A DNA stretch of 64,000 nucleotides, from NCBI GenBank assembly GCA_938014885.1, contig CALLQI010000003.1, positions 397,301-461,300 of the forward strand. The letters are read 5' to 3'. Source of the DNA: an uncultured bacterium. Lineage in GTDB: Bacteria > Planctomycetota > UBA8742 > UBA2392. The position numbers and the translations under genes were made by a program. Shown one piece after another: positions 32,087 through 38,580 of this stretch. The notes beneath the pieces were generated by a model. That model made no database searches. It was not told where the DNA came from and worked only from the letters and a program-made list of their open reading frames with translations. How positions within the stretch are numbered: position 1 is the stretch's first letter; the number at the start of each line of letters is the position of its first letter.

Positions 32087-34006
32087 ATGGCAGGTACGCC
32101 CCAAAACCCGAACGGTGGTCAGGCCCGTCAGCCGACGACCGGTGTTCGATTCGTCAAAAGCGTCGCCGTGGCCGGCCAACAGCCCGCCAGCGGGCCCGTT
32201 GTGCCGCCAAATGCCGCTGTCAGCGGCGTGCAGCGCCGCGCACCGCGCCCGGCCGCGCCACCGCCACGCCCGGGTGGCCAGGCGGGTGGTGTGCGGAAAC
32301 GCCTGGGTGAACTGCTGCTTGAAGCCAGCGTCATCGATGAAGACCAGCTCGACCATGCCCTGAAGATCGGAAAGCAGACGGGCAAGCAGCTCGGCCGCGT
32401 GCTGGTAGACACCAATCTGGTCGAAGAAGGCGAGCTGATCAAGTACCTCGCCGTGAATCTTGGCGTGGACTGGGTCAACCTGGCCGACGAAAACCTTCAG
32501 GTCCAGGGCGACGCGGTGCTGATGGTGCCTGAGCGCCAGGCCCGCCGCTTCAACCTGATCTGCTTCAAGCAAGAAGACGAAACGCAGACCCTGCACTGCG
32601 CAATGGCCAACCCGCAGGACGTGATTGCGGTGGACACGATCAAGTCCGTGACCGGCAAGAACGTGAAGGTGTACATCGCGTCCCGCGTCGCGATTGCCGA
32701 CGCGATCGACAAGCACTATGCGCAGCAGTACAGCCTTGACCAGATGGGCGAAGACCTGAAGCAGGTCGATGCCGAACTGATTGAGGACATGGACGACGCC
32801 GACGTCGGCCTTGACCGCGACGCCATCGACGCAGCCAGCAACGCCCCGGTTGTGAAGTACGTGAACGCGACCCTGATGGAAGCCGTGCGGCAGCGCGCCA
32901 GCGATATTCACTTTGAGCCGTTCGAGCGCGAAGTGGCCGTGCGCTTCCGCATTGACGGCGCGCTGCGCGAAGTGACCGCGCCGCCCAAGCGCCTGTTCGC
33001 GTCAGTCGTTGCGCGCGTGAAAATCATCAGCGGCCTCGACATCGCTGAGCGCCGCCTGCCGCAGGACGGTCGCTGTAAACTCAAGGTGGGCGACCGCAAC
33101 ATCGACATGCGCGTGAGCACGCTGCCTGTCGTGCACGGCGAAAAGATCGTAATGCGAATCCTGGACAAGTCGGCCACGTCCATGGATATCGACGGGTTGG
33201 GCTTTGACCCGCTGACGCTGAAGGAAATGAAGCGCGTGCTGGAAAGCCCGCACGGCGTAGTCGTGCTGACGGGCCCCACGGGCTCAGGCAAGACGACCAC
33301 GCTGTACAGCTTTGTGAAGCACATTTACTCGCCGGAAATCAACATCGTCACGGTCGAAGACCCGGTTGAGTACCAGCTTCCAGGCATCAACCAGGTGCAG
33401 GTGCGCAGCAACATCGGCATGACGTTTGCCGCGGCACTGCGAAGCATCCTGCGACAGGACCCTGACGTGGTCATGGTCGGCGAGATGCGAGACCAGGAAA
33501 CGCTCGAAATTGCCGTGCGCGCGGCCCTTACCGGTCACTTGGTGTTCAGCACCATCCACACCAACACCGCCTGCGCCACTGTTACTCGTATGAACGACAT
33601 GGGGCTTGAGCGCTACATGATCACCAGTGCACTCGTGTGCGCGATCAGCCAGCGCCTGATCCGCATGATCTGCCCCAAGTGCAAAGAGCCGTACACGCCA
33701 TCAGACGCGCTGCGCCGGCAGCTGGCCACCAGCTTCAAGCAGCCCAGCGTGGACATTGACCTGTGGCGTGGCAAGGGTTGCGGCTTCTGCAACAACAGTG
33801 GCTACAAGGGCCGACTGGCTGTGCACGAGTACATGACCATGACGCCCAAGCTGCGCGAAATGATTCTGGAGGAACGCCCCGAGCGCGAACTGGAAGAAGA
33901 ATGCGCCCGGGCCGGCATGCGAAACCTGCGCCAGAGCTGCTTCTTCAAACTGCTGGACGGTTTGACCACCGTGGAAGAAGCAGTCAGCTTGTTCTACGAA
34001 GACTAG
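32087..34006 (+). CDS. pilB: Type IV pilus assembly ATPase PilB
   Basis: The 639-residue protein drives pilus extension. A Pro/Ala-rich leader of about 65 residues is followed by an MshEN/T2SSE N-terminal domain (RLGELLLEASVIDEDQL), then the ATPase: ASDIHFEPFE, Walker A GPTGSGKTT with Lys402, Asp box and Walker B (RQDPDVVMVGEMRD), His box (GHLVFSTIHTN), and a zinc-binding pair of CxxC motifs (CPKC, CGFC). GspE of type II secretion is the close alternative, but the adjacent pilT favours PilB. The last 40 bp of the gene are repeated just downstream. Confidence 0.92.
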   Translation: MAGTPQNPNGGQARQPTTGVRFVKSVAVAGQQPASGPVVPPNAAVSGVQRRAPRPAAPPPRPGGQAGGVRKRLGELLLEASVIDEDQLDHALKIGKQTGKQLGRVLVDTNLVEEGELIKYLAVNLGVDWVNLADENLQVQGDAVLMVPERQARRFNLICFKQEDETQTLHCAMANPQDVIAVDTIKSVTGKNVKVYIASRVAIADAIDKHYAQQYSLDQMGEDLKQVDAELIEDMDDADVGLDRDAIDAASNAPVVKYVNATLMEAVRQRASDIHFEPFEREVAVRFRIDGALREVTAPPKRLFASVVARVKIISGLDIAERRLPQDGRCKLKVGDRNIDMRVSTLPVVHGEKIVMRILDKSATSMDIDGLGFDPLTLKEMKRVLESPHGVVVLTGPTGSGKTTTLYSFVKHIYSPEINIVTVEDPVEYQLPGINQVQVRSNIGMTFAAALRSILRQDPDVVMVGEMRDQETLEIAVRAALTGHLVFSTIHTNTACATVTRMNDMGLERYMITSALVCAISQRLIRMICPKCKEPYTPSDALRRQLATSFKQPSVDIDLWRGKGCGFCNNSGYKGRLAVHEYMTMTPKLREMILEERPERELEEECARAGMRNLRQSCFFKLLDGLTTVEEAVSLFYED

Positions 34007-34056
34007 ACATCGAGAACGTGGAAGAAGCAGTCAGCTTGTTCTAGGAAGACTAGACA
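33970..34056 (+). repeat. 40-bp direct duplication of the pilB 3' end
   Basis: Positions 33970-34009 (last codons and stop of pilB) and 34017-34056 are identical except for one C-to-G change, which turns the Tyr codon TAC into TAG in the copy. The offset is 47 bp, so the copy is not in the pilB frame and cannot be translated as part of it. Confidence 0.95.
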
Positions 34057-34120
34057 GACCACGGCGGTTGCGGTACTGACTCGAATCGGGCGAACGGACT
34101 ACAGAGCGGGCGGGAAGTAA

Positions 34121-35275
34121 ATGACTGCAACGACAGGGCAAAGTTCCGTCAGGCTGGACGACCTGCTGGTTTTCACGCGGCGGGCCGAAGTCAGCGACCT
34201 TCACCTTACCGTGGGTGTGCCGCCGGTGCTGCGCATCGACGGCCAGCTTCGCGCCATTGAAGGCTTCAAGCCGCTGACACCTAGCGACACCCGCAGCCTG
34301 GCTATGGAACTGCTGGATGAAAAGCAGATGGGTGTGCTGGAGCAAACCCGCGAACTCGACCTCAGCTTCGGCCGTCGCGGCGCCGGCCGCTATCGTTTGA
34401 ACGTCTATTGGCAGCGCGGCAGCATCGGCCTCGCCATCCGCGTTATTCGCAGCACGATCCCGACCATCGACGAACTTGGCCTGCCGCAGGTCACGAAGCA
34501 ATTCGCAATGACCGACAAGGGCCTGCTGCTGGTGACGGGCCCCACGGGCTCGGGCAAGAGCACCACGCTTGCCGCGATGATCCAGTACATCAACCAGAAC
34601 GACAGCTGCCACATTATCACTGTCGAAGACCCGATTGAGTACCTGTACCGCCACGAGCGCAGCATCATCAACCAGCGCCAGGTCGGTGACGACACCATGG
34701 GCTTCCACCAGGCGCTGCGCCACATCCTGCGCCAGGACCCCGACGTGATCCTGGTCGGCGAAATGCGCGACCTCGAAACCATTGAGGCCGCGATGACCAT
34801 GGCCGAAACAGGCCACCTTGTATTCGCCACCCTGCACACCACCGACGCGGTGCAGACCATCAACCGTATTGTGGACGTGTTCCCCGCCAACCAGCAGCAG
34901 CAGGCCCGCGTGCAGCTTTCGTTCGTGCTGCTGGGTGTGGTCGCGCAGCAGCTGCTGCCGCGCACCAAAGGCGGCCGCGTGCTGGCGATGGAAATCTTGA
35001 AGGTGAACGCAGCTGCCCGTAACATGGTACGCGAAAATGAAGTGCACCAGCTGTACACGATTCTCGAAACCGGCAGCCGTGAGGGCATGATTACGATGAA
35101 CCAGTGGCTGTACAACCTGTACGTCCACGGCGAAATCACCCGCGAAGTGGCACTCAGCCGCAGCACCAACCCTGACCAGATGAAGCGAATTCTGCAGCAG
35201 GGCGGGTCACGCGGTGGCGCGCGCGGTGGTGCAGGCGGCACGGCGGCCGCAGTGCCAAACCAGCCCCCGGCCTAA
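34121..35275 (+). CDS. pilT: Pilus retraction ATPase PilT
   Basis: The 384-residue ATPase powers pilus retraction and twitching motility. It shows the PilT signature start (ASDLHLTVG-like SDLHLTVGVPPVLRIDG), Walker A GPTGSGKSTT with Lys146, RQDPDVILVGEMRDLETIEAA, GHLVFATLHTTDAVQTINRI and QQARVQLSFVLLGVVAQQLLP. The C-terminus ends in a Gly/Arg-rich, probably disordered tail (GGSRGGARGGAGG). It is 114 bp behind pilB; the gap holds the pilB-end duplication. A terminator follows at 35288. Confidence 0.95.
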   Translation: MTATTGQSSVRLDDLLVFTRRAEVSDLHLTVGVPPVLRIDGQLRAIEGFKPLTPSDTRSLAMELLDEKQMGVLEQTRELDLSFGRRGAGRYRLNVYWQRGSIGLAIRVIRSTIPTIDELGLPQVTKQFAMTDKGLLLVTGPTGSGKSTTLAAMIQYINQNDSCHIITVEDPIEYLYRHERSIINQRQVGDDTMGFHQALRHILRQDPDVILVGEMRDLETIEAAMTMAETGHLVFATLHTTDAVQTINRIVDVFPANQQQQARVQLSFVLLGVVAQQLLPRTKGGRVLAMEILKVNAAARNMVRENEVHQLYTILETGSREGMITMNQWLYNLYVHGEITREVALSRSTNPDQMKRILQQGGSRGGARGGAGGTAAAVPNQPPA

Positions 35276-35287
35276 GCTCGGTACTCC

Positions 35288-35315
35288 AAAAAGCCCGCCT
35301 TCGAGGCGGGCTTTT
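35288..35315 (+). terminator. Rho-independent terminator after pilT
   Basis: The stem AAGCCCGCC/GGCGGGCTT with a TTCGA loop, preceded by AA and followed by TT, lies 13 bp after the pilT stop. It separates the pilus genes from the ECF41 unit. Confidence 0.88.
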
Positions 35316-35337
35316 CAATTCCCCAACGGCGATTGCA

Positions 35338-35364
35338 TGTCACAACCGCACGCACCCGTTCGTC
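35338..35364 (+). promoter_or_regulatory. Candidate ECF41-type promoter
   Basis: TGTCACA at 35338-35344 and CGTC at 35361-35364 are spaced by exactly 16 bp, 23 bp before the selenoprotein start. As I recall, TGTCACA-N16-CGTC is the target described for ECF41 sigma factors, and the second gene of this unit is an ECF41 factor. The unit would be autoregulated. Confidence 0.72.
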
Positions 35365-35387
35365 AGCATGGGGAACAGGAGATGACC

Positions 35388-35954
35388 ATGCGACTTCGAG
35401 GTGTGAATCCCAGTGGGCTTTTCCAGCGGCTGATCTTCTGGCTTACGCGGCGGATGCTTGGTCGCGTGCCGGAGCCTATGCGCATCCGTGCCCGCAGCCG
35501 GGCCGTGCTCAAGGCCTACGTCAACATGGAGCGCGCATTGCAGGGCGCGACCGCCTTGCCCGCCAAGATCACAGGCATCGCGCAGATTCGCGTGGCCATG
35601 AACATCGGTTGTCCCTTCTGAGTCGATATCGGTGCCGCCGTAGGCGGCAAGAGTGGCATCACCCCGGCCAAGCTCGCAGGCATCGGCAACTGGCGTGGCA
35701 GTACAGTCTTCGACGCGGCCGAGCGTGCGGCCCTTGAGCTGGCCGACGCCCTGTGCGCGAACCCGGCCAGTGTCAGCCCCGAGCTCTACGCCCGCCTCGA
35801 GGCCGCGTTCAGCAGTGTGCAGCTGGTTGAACTGACCAACGCGATAGCCTGGGAAAACTACCGGGCGCGCTTCAACCGCGTGTTCGAGTGCGAATCCGAA
35901 AACTACAGTGACGGCGCGGTGTGCCTGACACCGCCGGTCCAGAAAGCGGCCTGA
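35388..35954 (+). CDS. Carboxymuconolactone-decarboxylase/AhpD-like selenoprotein (UGA = Sec78)
   Basis: The frame from ATG 35388 (AGGAG six bases upstream) meets TGA at 35619-35621 and continues open to TGA 35952, 188 residues in all. The two halves make one AhpD-like/CMD protein: VNMERALQGATALPAKI and IAQIRVAMNIGCPF before the TGA, VDIGAA and QLVELTNAIAWENYRARFN after it. Relatives carry CPxCVDIG at this place, so the TGA replaces the second redox Cys, giving Cys75-x-x-Sec78. A hairpin suited to a bacterial SECIS follows. The protein probably acts as a peroxide- or disulfide-reducing enzyme. Its stop lies one base before the ECF41 gene. A pseudogene is unlikely because no other lesion is present. 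No selA, selB or selC is in the window. Confidence 0.88.
35622..35651 (+). promoter_or_regulatory. Putative bacterial SECIS hairpin
   Basis: Directly after the in-frame TGA, GCCGCC (35634-35639) pairs with GGCGGC (35643-35648) around a GTA loop. The apical loop starts 18 nt after the TGA, within the 16-37 nt range usual for bacterial SECIS elements, and opens with G, as expected for SelB recognition. GGTGCC and GGCATC flank it as a possible lower stem. Confidence 0.65.
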
Positions 35955-35955
35955 C

Positions 35956-36816
35956 ATGCAGATCGAGACCTTCCAGCAGCATCGCGACTACCTGTTCGCC
36001 ATCGCCTACCGCATGCTCGGCACCGCCAGCGACGCCGACGACGTACTGCAAGAGGCCTGGCTGCGCAGCCGGTCCGGCGACGAAGCCCTCGAGAACCCGC
36101 GCGGCTGGCTGGTGACCGTCGTGACGCGGCTGTGCCTTGACCGTCTGCGCGAACTGAAGCGCCGCCGCGAAGACTACATCGGCCCCTGGCTGCCTGAGCC
36201 GCTGCTGACCCAGCCCGAAACTCAGCCTGAAACCCGCGCCGAACTTGCGGAAAGCGTCAGCCTCGCGTTTCTAACGCTGCTTGAGACACTGAACCCAGTG
36301 GAGCGCGCGGTGTACCTGCTGCGCCAGGTGTTCAACTACGACTACCCCGAGATTGCGGCCGTTGTCGAAAAATCTGAGTCCAACTGCCGCCAGTTGTTCC
36401 ACCGCGCGCAGCAGCATGTGGAGTCCCGCAAGCCGCGCTTTGACGCCAGCCCCGAAGCGCAGGGCCGCATGGTGCAGGCATTCATGCAGGCGGCCGGCAG
36501 CGGCGACATGAAAGCGATGCTGGCGCTGCTGAAGGACGACGTGGCGCTGTACAGCGACGGCGGCGGCAAGGCGCTGGCGGCGATCAACCCGCTGCATGGG
36601 GCGCAGACCGTGGCCAGCTTCTTCATCGGGCTTGCGGCGCGCACTCCGCCCGACCTGCGCGCAGAGACTGCGGTGGTCAACGGCCACGTGGCGTTGCTGC
36701 TGTACGAAGGCGCGGGCATCACGACGGTGATGATCCTCGAATCCGAAGCCGGCAAGATCACCACGATCCGCGTGGTAAGAAACCCGGACAAGCTGACCCG
36801 CCTGCAAAGCAACTGA
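35956..36816 (+). CDS. ECF41-family sigma factor with SnoaL-like C-terminal domain
   Basis: The 286-residue sigma factor has region 2 (YLFAIAYRMLGTASDADDVLQEAWLR), region 4 (LNPVERAVYLLRQVFNYDYPEIAAVV) and a fused C-terminal SnoaL-like domain in place of an anti-sigma factor. The three ECF41 signature motifs are all present: WLPEP at residues 78-82, DGGGK at 201-205 and NPDKL at 276-280. ECF41 genes are typically linked to carboxymuconolactone decarboxylases, oxidoreductases or epimerases, exactly as here. Its ATG lies one base after the selenoprotein stop, so it is co-transcribed from the upstream ECF41-type promoter. The signal sensed by the family is unknown. Confidence 0.93.
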   Translation: MQIETFQQHRDYLFAIAYRMLGTASDADDVLQEAWLRSRSGDEALENPRGWLVTVVTRLCLDRLRELKRRREDYIGPWLPEPLLTQPETQPETRAELAESVSLAFLTLLETLNPVERAVYLLRQVFNYDYPEIAAVVEKSESNCRQLFHRAQQHVESRKPRFDASPEAQGRMVQAFMQAAGSGDMKAMLALLKDDVALYSDGGGKALAAINPLHGAQTVASFFIGLAARTPPDLRAETAVVNGHVALLLYEGAGITTVMILESEAGKITTIRVVRNPDKLTRLQSN

Positions 36817-36853
36817 GGGTAGGGAATCTGGTAGGTTCCAAACTCCCGCCTCA

Positions 36854-37081
36854 AAACGAAGCGGTCGCGCGAACCGGAGTTCTGCGCGACCGCGTTTACT
36901 TTGTGGTAGCTGGGGCGGGAGTCGAACCTCAAAACAGTCCAGTGGACTGTTTTGAACGCGAAGTAGCCCGGCCAAAGCCCGCCCACAGGCGGGCGACGCC
37001 GGGCGTAAACGAAGCGGTCGCGCGAACCGGAGTTCTGCGCGACCGCGTTTACTTTGTGGTAGCTGGGGCGGGAGTCGAACC
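36854..37081. repeat. 75-bp perfect direct repeat of the tRNA-Met 3' flank
   Basis: Positions 36854-36928 and 37007-37081 are identical. Each copy holds the terminator-like stem downstream of the tRNA and the tRNA 3' end (CCA, acceptor strand and half of the T arm). Between them lie 78 bp starting with a 27-nt near-perfect palindrome at 36929-36955 (13-bp arms of TCAAAACAGTCCA with a single central base) and two smaller GC palindromes. Confidence 0.95.
37014..37046 (-). terminator. Terminator-like stem-loop after tRNA-Met
   Basis: A perfect 10-bp stem GCGGTCGCGC/GCGCGACCGC with a 13-nt loop, followed on the minus strand by TTCGTTT, lies 11 bases after the tRNA CCA end. The duplicated flank carries a second copy at 36861-36893. 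Confidence 0.7.
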
Positions 37082-37133
37082 CGCGACCTTAGGGTTATGA
37101 ATCCTATGCTCTAACCACCTGAGCTACCCAGCC
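37057..37133 (-). tRNA. tRNA-Met (CAT)
   Basis: A 77-nt cloverleaf with encoded CCA. The acceptor GGCTGGG pairs with CCCAGCT (first pair G-U); the D arm is GCTC/GAGC, the T arm GCGGG/CCCGC with TTCGACT. The anticodon loop TTCATAA gives CAT. The anticodon stem has one A-C mismatch at its last pair. The acceptor start and body fit an elongator tRNA-Met rather than the initiator; a lysidine-modified tRNA-Ile is the alternative. Confidence 0.92.
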
Positions 37134-37179
37134 GTGGCGCGTGATGCTAGCCAAGCGCCCTTTCCCTGCAAGTCTCCGG

Positions 37180-38580
37180 CTAGGGCTTCGCCGGCGCGTT
37201 ACCTTCAACGGGCGCGGGTTGCGACTTGTCGGTCACGTTGCTGATGGCGGCTGCTCCGCCAAGGCCGATGGCCGCCAGCAGGCTTCCCCAGCGGATGATG
37301 CGGGCCAGCACCGTGCCCACCGGCGCCAGCATCTTGAACATCAGGCCCAGGAACTCGCGGCGGCCGAGGCTTTCGTATTTGGTCTGCAGATAATCCAGCT
37401 GCTGCAGCGCAAGTTGCATCTTGAGCTGCACCTGGATGCGGAGGATGTCGTCTTCAATGCCCGGCACGTCCTTCATGGTGCCGAGCTTCTCGCGGCAGGC
37501 GCGATAACTTTTCTCGAGTTCGTCGATCGCATTGTTCACGTCGGCCTTGATTTCGCCGCGAACCGCCCCCCACGTCAGTCCGAAACACGTGGAAAGGATC
37601 AGCACCAGCAGGCCCAGCCCCGCGATGTCGCTGTCGGTGCTTTTCGTGTACAGCATGTAGCCCAGGTAAATCAGCCCGTAGCAGAACACCAGGCTGCCCG
37701 CCTGCGCGATCACCTGGAACATCGGCCGGTACTGGCGCTCGGTCAGCACCAGGTCAACCGAATCCACGAACTGGTGGCGCTTCATGATGTGCCGCACCAC
37801 AAACGCGCCCGACAGCATCAGGTAGATGTAAAACCCGTACATCAGCCATTCGAAGGTCCAGACCGTCAGCATCAGCCAGCCTTCGCCGGTGCGGCTGGTG
37901 GGGTCAATCATGGTCAGAAACTGCGAGCCGGTGCCGTAGATCTTTTCGTAGAAGCTCGCGCTTAGAAAGAAAAACAGCCAGTCCCACATGATGAACGGCG
38001 CCGCAATCGCCAGCGCAAAGAAGTTTGCGCGGCGACCCAGGAACCAGCGCTTGTAGCCGTCAAGCTCAGCCTGTTTCACGTCCATGTGCCGGAACGCGCG
38101 GTCGAAGTTGCGGCTGTAGATGCCATTGAACAGCCGCAGGCACACGAAGTGAACGAACAGCAGCAGGGGCTGAAGCTGCCATTGCCGATCCTTCACGAAC
38201 ATCCAGACTTTGGCCCAGAAGTCATCGAGTCCCAGCGTAATCAGCCGCAGCGTCAGCCCGATCAGCCACACCACCGTGCACACCAGAAACGCCGCCGCGA
38301 AGTAGGTCTTCACGTTGCCCGGGAGCGCGCGATCGAGCCACCAGCCGTTCTTCACTTGCTCAAAGTTGGCGGCGGCAAAGACGTCTTCTTCGGCGTCCTT
38401 GTCGCGGCGGCTGCTGCGGAACGCCGTCTCCACCAGCCGCATGCCCACGCCGCGCACCAGGCTGCCGGTTTCACCGGCGGGCGAGGGCGGCTCGGGTGGT
38501 GCGGGCGGCTTGGGGCCCAGCCCCGCCTCATTGGCCACGTGGGTGTCGCGCTGCTGCTCGTTGTCGTAGGGCACGTTCAC
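37180..38580 (-). CDS. Polytopic membrane protein of unknown function
   Basis: The 466-residue protein has a proline-rich hydrophilic N-terminus (PKPPAPPEPPSPAGE), about six to seven hydrophobic helices between residues 90 and 340, a coiled-coil-like charged stretch (about 345-405, with DELEKSYRACREKLGTM), and a last membrane segment before a Pro-rich tail. No family is recognised. It uses a GTG start that overlaps the stop of the tricorn-like gene (GTGA), so translation of the two is coupled. Aromatic-rich turns such as MWDWLFFFLSASFYEKIYG are notable. Confidence 0.68.
   Translation of the reverse strand: MNVPYDNEQQRDTHVANEAGLGPKPPAPPEPPSPAGETGSLVRGVGMRLVETAFRSSRRDKDAEEDVFAAANFEQVKNGWWLDRALPGNVKTYFAAAFLVCTVVWLIGLTLRLITLGLDDFWAKVWMFVKDRQWQLQPLLLFVHFVCLRLFNGIYSRNFDRAFRHMDVKQAELDGYKRWFLGRRANFFALAIAAPFIMWDWLFFFLSASFYEKIYGTGSQFLTMIDPTSRTGEGWLMLTVWTFEWLMYGFYIYLMLSGAFVVRHIMKRHQFVDSVDLVLTERQYRPMFQVIAQAGSLVFCYGLIYLGYMLYTKSTDSDIAGLGLLVLILSTCFGLTWGAVRGEIKADVNNAIDELEKSYRACREKLGTMKDVPGIEDDILRIQVQLKMQLALQQLDYLQTKYESLGRREFLGLMFKMLAPVGTVLARIIRWGSLLAAIGLGGAAAISNVTDKSQPAPVEGNAPAKP

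Noticed and set aside
34017..34056. Extension or second copy of a PilB coding end
   Set aside because: The copy is out of frame with pilB and has no start; it is listed only as a repeat.
35214..35621. Two separate gene fragments or a pseudogene at the TGA
   Set aside because: The TGA sits exactly at a redox Cys column, the downstream frame has no start of its own, and there is no second lesion. Selenocysteine explains all of this better.
36903..37100. Small plus-strand open frame ending GAGVEPATLGL
   Set aside because: It is the antisense of tRNA-Met and its duplicated flank, a common false gene.
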